Shown piece after piece: positions 57,220 to 64,000 of a stretch of 64,000 nucleotides of DNA. Under the pieces are notes generated by a model. The model was not told the origin of the DNA. It ran no database searches and saw nothing but the letters and a program-made list of their open reading frames with translations. Origin of the DNA: Desulfococcaceae bacterium HSG9 (lineage in GTDB: Bacteria; Desulfobacterota; Desulfobacteria; Desulfobacterales; JAUCGF01); NCBI GenBank assembly GCA_030378005.1, contig JAUCGF010000081.1, positions 20,873 through 84,872 of the forward strand, read 5' to 3'. The translations under genes and the position numbers were made by a program. Position 1 is the first letter of the stretch; the number at the start of each line of letters is the position of its first letter.

Positions 57220-57642
57220 TTATTGTTTTATACTTTTAACAAAAAAAGCTCCAATCAATCCGCTTACTATGCCTTGCAAAGGCCCTAACCAAAGATTTGA
57301 ATGCCTTATTAATTCTAATGGTGGAAACGAACTAAAAGGTTGTAATAAAATTGTTAAAGAAACAATTATTAGATATGTCGCTGATGTTGCAAATGAAATT
57401 CGGTAATAAAAGGTATCTACTGTCTTAGTTTTAATAGATTTATTAGCATTTATATCTGTTATCAATACAGAAACTATTAAAGAAAGAGTAGGCATGATTG
57501 TTGGTAACAACCATTTCCATACTTCATCTGATTTATTCCCATAGCGCCCGAAAATAGTCTGTAGGATTAATATGAAAATTATAAATGCAGTTCCCGAAAA
57601 CCATAGTACTGATAGCCTTTTTTTGCAACGTTCTATTTCCAT
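57220..57642 (-). CDS. Small four-helix membrane protein
   Basis: A 140-residue integral membrane protein with hydrophobic segments at about 10-30, 45-65, 80-105 and 115-135. No recognised family or motif. The ATG at 57642 is chosen since it lies just after the stop of the LysM gene (TAGCTATGG) with GGAGG ten bases upstream, so the two genes are coupled. Its role is probably linked to the LysM protein. Confidence 0.72.
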   Translation of the reverse strand: MEIERCKKRLSVLWFSGTAFIIFILILQTIFGRYGNKSDEVWKWLLPTIMPTLSLIVSVLITDINANKSIKTKTVDTFYYRISFATSATYLIIVSLTILLQPFSSFPPLELIRHSNLWLGPLQGIVSGLIGAFFVKSIKQ

Positions 57643-57644
57643 AG

Positions 57645-59399
57645 CTATTGCCCCTCCAATGCCGCCCAAATTTTAGATTGTTCAAGGTGTACTATTGCAT
57701 TTAAGCGGCCTGGAATTCTAGCAGTAGCTTTTTTTTCAGTATCAGGCTGTTCAAATTCATAAATAAGAGCAGTAACGGTAAAGTGGCTTATGTCTTTATT
57801 TTCTACTAAAAAATTTATATCAGGAGGCAAAGTAATAGCACCTTTATGTAACCAAGAATCAGCTATATGATTATCAATAATTTCTTCAGTTTGATGAAAA
57901 GTTTGAGAAGAAATTATAAAAACAATAACACGATAATAGCCAACATTAGCAGTAAATATAGCTTTTACATAGCTTGCTAATGAAAAAATTTCAGGATTTT
58001 TTACCTCAGCAATCCACCTTTCTGATATATTTTTTGGTGATCCATTTTCATTAATGTGTTCAAGTCTCGTAACAATCGCAAAGCCCTCTGGGACAGAGTA
58101 ATAACTTTTTTCTACATATCCACAAGAATCAAGTGCATCACTAATTACTTTTTTTATATCGTCTAATAAAAATGGTTCATTATCTTTTTTGAAAAATTTT
58201 GATGGGATTGTCATAATTGCAGAAGCACGAGGGGGCTGCCATGGAAATTCCGGCAATTTTATACTATCTTCTAAATTTCCAGTGCCACCAAGTTTAGTAA
58301 GTATTTTAATAAGTTTTTTTATATGTTTATACTCCGAATTTGTTTCAGCTACCAGCTTAAACTCATCATAGGCTTTATCCGGTTGCTTTGTTTTGAAGTA
58401 TGCCTTCCCCTTTTTATAATGCTCGTCACAATACAGTTTTACGCACTTTTCAATTTTGGGTTTACATTCAGAGCATTGCGAATCATATTGTAAGGCCTGT
58501 TCATATTCCTTTTTAGCCTCCAAATATTTATTTTGGGAAAATAGTTCTTCCCCCCGTTGAAAATGCGATTCGGCATCGTTAATGGTTTCGATCTTAATCT
58601 GTTTTTTTTCACTATCATTTTGTGGAGTTTGGCTAAATCCTTCGATAATAGGAATTTTAATTGTTTGGCCAACGTTAAGAACCGTTTTGCGATACAAACT
58701 GTTTGCTTTAGCGATATAGGGCCATTTTGTGCTATCTTGGTAATATTTATTTGCAATCAACCACAGATTGTCCCCTTTACGAATTTTATATTTTTTATAT
58801 TTATCTGGTTTTCTGAATTTATAGGTCTTGGGTACCTTGATTTTCTGCCCAACTTTAAGAGTGTTTTTTTTCCCGATACGATTGGCCTTAGCAATGATGC
58901 GCCATCCCTGATGTGTGCCATAGTAAAGAAAGGACACTTTCATTAAGTCCTGCCCCGGTTTGATCGTGTGTTCAATACAACCATATTTTTTGCACGGATC
59001 ATATATCCGTACAGGTGTCGACGTTGGGATAACGATATTCCCATTTTGAGGAATTTTAATTGTTTGGCCGGGTATGAGGTTTTTAAGGTTGATTTTCGGA
59101 TTGGCACTTTTAATTCTCCGCCATTTATTGCTATCACCATATACTTTCTTGGCAATTTTTGCTGATGTATCACCTTTTTGAATTATATAGGTAGTATAAT
59201 TAGGAGGTTCAGGAAGTTTGGTTGGTAACGGAGTGGGTGTTGGAGGCGACTGTAATGGTTGAGTGTCTTCCCATTTTTTAGATGTCACCACAGGAGGAGC
59301 TTCCGTACCCGGTCCAATTTTCACTTGTGACTGACATCCGCTGAATATAAAAATGAACATCAATAAAATGAAGCTAACCGTTTTATTTTTCTTGGCCAT
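57645..59399 (-). CDS. LysM lipoprotein with TPR-like repeats
   Basis: A 584-residue lipoprotein (ATG at 59399; the frame extends upstream but the lipobox fixes the start). Signal FIFIFSGC gives lipidated Cys22. Three LysM domains (about 65-112, 128-175, 185-232; YIIQKGDTSAKIAKKVYGD, HTIKPGQDLMKVSFLYYG, YKIRKGDNLWLIANKYYQ) for peptidoglycan binding. A TPR-like pair (about 265-345; FQRGEELFSQNKYLEAKKEY, YKKGKAYFKTKQPDKAYDEF) follows, then a ~230-residue C-terminal domain that I do not recognise. It would anchor to the outer membrane and cell wall. No strong ribosome site. Confidence 0.82.
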   Translation of the reverse strand: MAKKNKTVSFILLMFIFIFSGCQSQVKIGPGTEAPPVVTSKKWEDTQPLQSPPTPTPLPTKLPEPPNYTTYIIQKGDTSAKIAKKVYGDSNKWRRIKSANPKINLKNLIPGQTIKIPQNGNIVIPTSTPVRIYDPCKKYGCIEHTIKPGQDLMKVSFLYYGTHQGWRIIAKANRIGKKNTLKVGQKIKVPKTYKFRKPDKYKKYKIRKGDNLWLIANKYYQDSTKWPYIAKANSLYRKTVLNVGQTIKIPIIEGFSQTPQNDSEKKQIKIETINDAESHFQRGEELFSQNKYLEAKKEYEQALQYDSQCSECKPKIEKCVKLYCDEHYKKGKAYFKTKQPDKAYDEFKLVAETNSEYKHIKKLIKILTKLGGTGNLEDSIKLPEFPWQPPRASAIMTIPSKFFKKDNEPFLLDDIKKVISDALDSCGYVEKSYYSVPEGFAIVTRLEHINENGSPKNISERWIAEVKNPEIFSLASYVKAIFTANVGYYRVIVFIISSQTFHQTEEIIDNHIADSWLHKGAITLPPDINFLVENKDISHFTVTALIYEFEQPDTEKKATARIPGRLNAIVHLEQSKIWAALEGQ

Positions 59400-60106
59400 G
59401 ATTATTACGTATGTATAGTTGTCAAAATTATGGGTTAAAATATCATAAAAACATTGAGTTACATGATAGCATTGTTTGAAACAGCCTTGTAACCCTCTGA
59501 TTTTATACAGTCGATTCAACATTTATAGGTTTATGTAGCTGAATTGATACTATTTATCTGCGATGGTTTCTTTTAGTAACTACTGAATATCTGTCTATTT
59601 TATGTATCAATTCATGTGCATACATCTATAATTTGTATTGAGTAACAATACTGAATAATTTTATCAAGATAAATCAATAGCCAACCTTCACCTTTTTAAA
59701 CAAATCGCTTGCCAGCATTCACCTAACCAATTCCATCAATTTAGCACAACTGTCAATCACATCATATATCACCTAGTACACTGTTTCACTTAAAATTGTG
59801 GGTACTACTGTTTTCAACCTGTTAATATTTAAATATTTATTCGTTTTGAATCTACAATTTTAACTGAAACAAAGCACTAGTTCGAGGTGATGCCTTCGAA
59901 GAATTTGCGTGCGCAATCAATCTTGCATACTTCAATTTTTTCTGAGTTCCATGAACGACATGGAGCCTATGGTTCCGGCGATAAAGTAAATGTGTTTGAC
60001 GGCAAAAAAATGATTTTAAGAAAGAAAACTTACAAAATGCCGAATGCTGGCAGACATCATACACCCGGACATATCCGGCATATAACCCATCAGTATTTTT
60101 TCTCCG
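59400..60106. other. Intergenic region without recognisable gene
   Basis: About 700 bp, AT-rich; no known repeat family of this window is present, which is unusual here. Contains TACTTCAATTTTTTCTGAGT and similar fragments without open coding frames. Confidence 0.5.
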
Positions 60107-60480
60107 CTATTCAATTTTCTCCAGTTCGTTTTCCCTATACACAACGCTTTTCTCAAAAGTTTGGGTTTGATAGTCAAACCTGTGTTTTTCATGGAAAAAC
60201 GAAGCCAGGGGTCTTGACACACCTGCGATTCCGTAATCTCTGGACAGCCGGACCGCATCAAGGTCTATCATGGCGATGAGGTTTTCATTTCTCTGACCGG
60301 CTTTCTGGACGATATTCCCTTCCGGGTCGGCGATAAGGCTTTCACCTTTGCCGCCGCTTCCGGCACCGTTGACAGAAATGATGAAACATTGATTTTGGAT
60401 GGCGGCGGCTCTGGCAAGAATAATCTCTTGGGCGCGGTCCTGGGTTCCGGCCGAAGGCCATCCGATGTACTTGTAAATAA
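60107..60480 (-). pseudogene. 3' half of a carbon-nitrogen hydrolase (nitrilase family) gene
   Basis: An open minus-strand frame of ~124 codons ending TAG at 60107: YKYIGWPSAGTQDRAQEIIL, ARAAAIQNQCFIISVNGAGS, GGKGESLIADPEGNIVQKAG, RNENLIAMIDLDAVR, YGIAGVSRPLASFFHEKHRF. This is the second half of a nitrilase-type fold. The part with the catalytic Glu, Lys and Cys is missing; at 60481 the sequence changes to unrelated AT-rich DNA. Not translated as a functional enzyme. Confidence 0.82.
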
Positions 60481-60558
60481 AAAAGTATCAAAAGTAAAAA
60501 AAAGATGAAAGCAAAATAACTTGACACTTGTACTACAAAATCAAAGGTGATAATCAAT

Positions 60559-60580
60559 AATCTGATTTGACAATCAGATT
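60559..60580. promoter_or_regulatory. Palindrome upstream of the TPR/beta-barrel gene
   Basis: AATCTGATT-TGAC-AATCAGATT, perfect 9-bp arms, 68 bases before the start codon. A possible operator or an old repeat. The GTTATTTTGTCCCCTGATCC motif (60609-60637) separates it from the gene. Confidence 0.45.
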
Positions 60581-60647
60581 AAGAACAAGAGTTTAGAATT
60601 ATCGAAATGGGGAAGTTATTTTGTCCCCTGATCCAAAGGATTTTATC

Positions 60648-62042
60648 ATGCAAACATATTGTAAATGGGGCTTGAATGCCTTGATTTTGATCTTTCTATT
60701 CGTCACCGTGTCAATTGCCGCTGAAACCGAAAAAAGCGACATCAAGCCAAACGGTTCTAATATTGAAATGGAGCCGGTTAAAGTTTATAAAAGTATGCTT
60801 GATGATGATAAACTCCTTGAAAAAATGCAGTTGGATTCGGCCTTGAACAGCTCCGAACGATTGCTGAACCTCGAAGCCGGAGGAGCCGCCACTTCTTCCG
60901 GATTCACCGGACTTTCCCTGCGCACCCAAAAAACATATACGCTGATCGCCGAATATCAGGCTACTCTGGTTCAAGACCCGCAAAATCTGACCGCTTTGAC
61001 AAAGTTGGCCGGAGCTTGGGAGTCACTGGGGCAATGGGACAAGGCAATCGCTATTTATAAAAAAATAAAAACGCTCAAAAAGGACAGCAAGGCGGTAGAG
61101 CAAAAAATTGAGCGATTGAAAAGCATGAGCGCTTACCGGGTACGACTGAATTTTTCTTATATTGCGGACGATCAGTATCTGCCGGCATTGAAACGCTCGG
61201 TTTACAAGTGGAACGAGGCATCAGCTCAAATACAGATTGCCAAACACTGGGGGCCGCATAAAATGGCGTCAGTCGGCTTTCTGCGGTCTCATATCGATCA
61301 GGAGAATGAGCTTTATGGGGACACCGACTTCTCACTTCTGCGTCAAGCGCCTTTCATTCATCTGGCCTGGCCGTTTAGCGATTTTATAAAAACCCAGATG
61401 CGTTTGCGCTATGAAATATTCGAGGATCGTGAGGATGACGGTTTTTATCAATTGGGCGCTACCAAAAACTTATGGACCGGTTATCTGTTGATCAATTACG
61501 CCAATGATAATATTTGGGCGAACCTGAGTTATTCAAGAGAACGAGATCCTGACCCGCTCTATGAAGCGGAAACGGATCGGGCGCAACTGAATATTGAAAC
61601 TCAGGAACTTAGCGGCCTTGAGGTCGGATGGGGCTTGGCGCCTTCATGGGAAATCGCGGGAAGTGTATTTTATGAGAGTTACGGCACCCTAAGATCGGAT
61701 CAGTTTAATCTAAACATCCAGCAGACCTATCGCCCGTCCTGGCTGCCCGCTTTGGAAACCGCATTGGGAGCGGGCTATTACACAGAAGAGGATGAAACAC
61801 TGGTGAATTGGACTGCCGGTTATAAATGGAATTTTATGAAACGCATGGGATTGAAATTGGAATATCAATTAGAATATTCCGCCAATGAGGACTCATGGCT
61901 GAATCAAGGCGAACTGCTTCTCACCTGGCGTATCAGCCCGCGGCTTTCTTTTGCGCTTCGCTCCCATTTCGGGCAAGAGGTCAACGGCGACCGTGACACC
62001 TATTTTCTGGTAGATTCGGGGTTGGAATATCGGTTTTATTGA
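60648..62042 (+). CDS. Exported protein with TPR and C-terminal beta-barrel
   Basis: A 464-residue protein (ATG at 60648; AAAGGA seven bases before it). Signal peptide about 1-25 (VSIAA). Residues ~85-140 form one or two TPR units (AEYQATLVQDPQNLTALTKL, AWESLGQWDKAIAIYKKIKT). The remaining ~310 residues alternate like a 12-16 strand outer-membrane barrel (RVRLNFSYIADDQYLPAL, MRLRYEIFED, TGYLLINYANDNIWANLSYS) and end with LEYRFY, a typical terminal aromatic strand. The layout resembles PgaA- or YaiO-type proteins, so polysaccharide export is a possibility but not shown. Confidence 0.8.
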   Translation: MQTYCKWGLNALILIFLFVTVSIAAETEKSDIKPNGSNIEMEPVKVYKSMLDDDKLLEKMQLDSALNSSERLLNLEAGGAATSSGFTGLSLRTQKTYTLIAEYQATLVQDPQNLTALTKLAGAWESLGQWDKAIAIYKKIKTLKKDSKAVEQKIERLKSMSAYRVRLNFSYIADDQYLPALKRSVYKWNEASAQIQIAKHWGPHKMASVGFLRSHIDQENELYGDTDFSLLRQAPFIHLAWPFSDFIKTQMRLRYEIFEDREDDGFYQLGATKNLWTGYLLINYANDNIWANLSYSRERDPDPLYEAETDRAQLNIETQELSGLEVGWGLAPSWEIAGSVFYESYGTLRSDQFNLNIQQTYRPSWLPALETALGAGYYTEEDETLVNWTAGYKWNFMKRMGLKLEYQLEYSANEDSWLNQGELLLTWRISPRLSFALRSHFGQEVNGDRDTYFLVDSGLEYRFY

Positions 62043-62504
62043 TTTTAAAAAACCGTTTTACGATGCCAATCAATCAAAGCATTCAGGAAATCGCTTACTT
62101 AAACAAAATCACTCCTAAACAGCTTTATGCGCTATGGAATCGTTCAGGTTGAGCAGGCCTGGCGCTTTCATTATCAACAAGTTAAATCCGCACTGCTCGA
62201 ACAGTCTCGCATCGCTCTCCCCAAAACCTTCCTTCAATATCATCATCGCTATCAAAATACGCGTCGGTGCGGCCATATCGGTGCGATATAAAATCGCGCG
62301 CGACGACTTTTCGGAGGGGACTCAATTATTAGGTTTTTAATTTTTTACCGAACTATTGGTAAACAATACCCGGTTGAAAATGGATACACTCAACCGGTAC
62401 CGGGTCCTCGCATCCGGCTCAAAGCGGGCATCAGGGCTTTTTGGGGAGGCTTCGTCTTACGTATTTTAACGTAAGTTCGATATAAATCAGACGATGACAG
62501 GTAG
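62043..62504. other. Intergenic region with gene fragment-like sequence
   Basis: A 30-codon frame at 62062 (MPINQSIQEIAYLNKITPKQ) has no counterpart I recognise and is soon followed by stops. Near 62455-62475 lies TTACGT-ATTTTA-ACGTAA, perhaps the IS982 end. No complete gene. Confidence 0.5.
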
Positions 62505-63272
62505 TCAGTCCTCAGAAATTTTGCCGAAATTAAGAGACGGTTTTTTCGGCTGCCATGTATAAGCGATCAGACCGGCGACAATATTCACCATGAAATTGAT
62601 AACGCCACGATGCCTGGTGTGTTCAATCTGAGAGATATTTTTTAGCTGATCATTTACAGTTTCAATCAAAGCCCTTTTTCCAAGCTGAATTTTATCTACG
62701 ACAGGCATCAGCATGTTTTTCATATTTTTTCTGATTTTAGTCACTGACCGCACATTGTTTTCAAGGAGCGTATCGAAAAGCTTTCAGGAAATATATCCCC
62801 GGTCTCCAAAAAGTCAGCCTGACAGGTCGGTGGCTGTTTCGGGAACGGGTCAGCGATCATCGACATTACCAGGGGGTAATCAGAAAGCTGACAGTTCTCC
62901 CTGATCATTAATAATGAGGTGCGTTTTAAATCCATAAAACCGGGCCATTGAATTTTTACCGCGTTCAGCTGATTTTTTAAATACGTTATGCGAAGGGATT
63001 CTTCGGTTGTTACAAACTCAGATTGAGGTGGAATCGACGAAAGTGATACCTGTCGCCCAGCCTTTTTTCTGATTTAAGTAGTGGCAAAGCGGAATAAGTG
63101 CCGAAGCTTTTAACTCTACAAAACGGTTATAACTGACTGGATCAGGAAAGGCCCGGCCATGATATTCCATGATAAAACCTGTGTAAAATTTTTTAAAAGT
63201 ACGATAATCAGAACAATGTGACAAAACAATAACAGTCATTATCACGCTTAATGACATTGTAGATGGGAGCAT
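62505..63272 (-). pseudogene. IS982-family transposase remnant with five in-frame TGA codons
   Basis: 255 codons in one unbroken frame ending at 62505, homologous to IS982 transposases ([106 protein letters not shown]). Stops occur at 63018, 62880, 62850, 62814 and 62784; all are TGA, each preceded by C, and there are no frameshifts. The N-terminal ~50 residues are missing where the ISKra4-like element begins. The true stop at 62505 is also TGA. Inactive unless TGA is read through. Confidence 0.88.
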
Positions 63273-63288
63273 TCCATTTTTCTTGGTA

Positions 63289-64000
63289 TCATGCAGCCAT
63301 ATCCAGTGGCGTTGAACATGCTAATTTTTTAAGCATATCCCAACGGCCTGCTTTATAGAATGAGCGGAGTAATAACATTGCCTCTGCGCTATCCTCATGC
63401 CAAAAGATACCAGCCCCTTTCATACGAAGATTGACAACCCGGCGGATCGAGCTTTCCATAGAACCGCTCCCTAAAGGCAAATTCAATTTTGCTGCGGCAT
63501 CATAATCCATCCGATATTTGTTTCGGATAAAGTAATTCCTTTCTCGCCTGACGTCTTTGCTGTTTCTACCTCGACAAATTTCCTGAACCGCTTTAATGAC
63601 TGCCTCAACCTTTCCCTTTTTTAACAAACGCCTATGTTTTTTGATCCATTGTTTCCTTTCCGTAGCATTCCATTTTTTACGTAAAGAGGCTACTTTGCCC
63701 AGATGTTCGACTGCGTGATAAAAATCCAAAAGCTCATATACTTTCCTTTTATCAATTTGTAAAACCTCAAGCAGATCATTTACTCTATTCCATATCCAGT
63801 GCGCTCCGTCACCCACTATCAACAAAGCCGTTGCTTGTGTTATTTCTAATTTCGACAAATAGTATTTCATAAGCATGTAAATTGCATCCGGGCCTTTCAT
63901 CACACCGTCTATGATTGGTTTGAAATCTTGAGATTTGTTCCCTTTTTCATCTATGACATATATGTTCAGCAGCTTTGGCTCACGCCATTCGGTACTATAT
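63289..64000 (-). mobile_element. ISKra4-like transposase, incomplete at the window edge
   Basis: The reading frame is open from the stop at 63289 to the right edge, so the start lies beyond 64000. It reads WREPKLLNIYVIDEKGN, then IVGDGAHWIWNRVNDLL, LLDFYHAVEHLGKVA, LPLGSGSMESSIRRVVNLRM and KGAGIFWHEDSAEAMLLLRS. The Asp in VGDGAHW and FYHAVEHL, and the GSGSME segment, match ISKra4-type DDE transposases; ISLre2 is an alternative. It seems intact over the visible 237 codons. It abuts and truncates the IS982 remnant. Confidence 0.75.

Noticed and set aside
60016..60261. 81-residue and 71-residue minus-strand frames near the nitrilase remnant, and a 130-residue plus-strand frame
   Set aside because: They are other frames of the same DNA; only the frame ending at 60107 matches a protein family.
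62505..63272. TGA recoding to an amino acid across the genome
   Set aside because: Many intact genes in the window end in TGA at the expected length (for example miaA, purQ), so TGA is a stop here.

Overview
The window looks like chromosomal DNA of a Gram-negative bacterium, most likely a Desulfobacterota/Desulfobacterales-type organism. This is inferred from gene content: many hybrid histidine kinases, a ~1000-residue PurL with a separate PurQ, outer-membrane beta-barrels, a LolA-like protein and DUF6125/DUF1737/DUF2202 families. No marker gene fixes the taxon. Gene density is moderate, and almost every intergenic space is filled with dispersed repeats: GAAACGTGA arrays, TAATCN hexamer arrays, GCAAACTTCAGTTTGC-type palindromes, two MITE-like families, and GTAGGGTG(C/G)GT palindromes.

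Region 1 (0.2-27.5 kb) is one large signalling island. It holds nine histidine kinases, a receiver-SpoIIE phosphatase, a stand-alone receiver, a receiver fused to an RsbW-like ATPase, a PhnD-like binding protein coupled to a kinase, and a truncated family-3 binding protein. No protein here carries a DNA-binding output domain. The only visible outputs are the PP2C phosphatase and the RsbW-like ATPase, which suggests partner switching. The island has been reshaped by duplication: kinase cores are nearly identical, a fragment of a receiver gene and the tail of a kinase gene survive as remnants, and MITE copies sit exactly at those scars.

Region 2 (28-44.2 kb) is mostly housekeeping and metabolic: a membrane acyltransferase, a metallo-beta-lactamase-fold hydrolase, DUF1737, a PIG-L deacetylase, DUF6125, a conserved hypothetical, purL, an unknown 306-residue protein, purQ, a SPOR-domain membrane protein, miaA overlapping a DUF374 acyltransferase gene, an alpha/beta hydrolase and a large exported protein with YRLY repeats. 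A tRNA-Arg(CCU) follows.

Region 3 (45.4-51.6 kb) is a cluster of small secreted proteins. Four share one signal peptide, and three of these also share an ~84-bp upstream block with a palindrome at a fixed distance from the start codon. Their mature parts differ: calcium-loop repeats, a glycine-rich chain, or a DUF2202 ferritin-like domain. Two EF-hand proteins and a YRLY/calcium-loop protein lie among them. I consider this the best candidate for an undescribed system.

Region 4 (51.8-56 kb) is an operon of ABC ATPase, FtsX-type permease, LolA-like periplasmic protein and outer-membrane barrel. Region 5 (56-64 kb) has a MazEF-like toxin-antitoxin pair with an operator palindrome, remnants of an alpha/beta hydrolase and of a nitrilase, a LysM lipoprotein with a small membrane protein, a TPR/beta-barrel protein, an IS982 transposase remnant with five in-frame TGA codons, and an ISKra4-like transposase running off the right edge.
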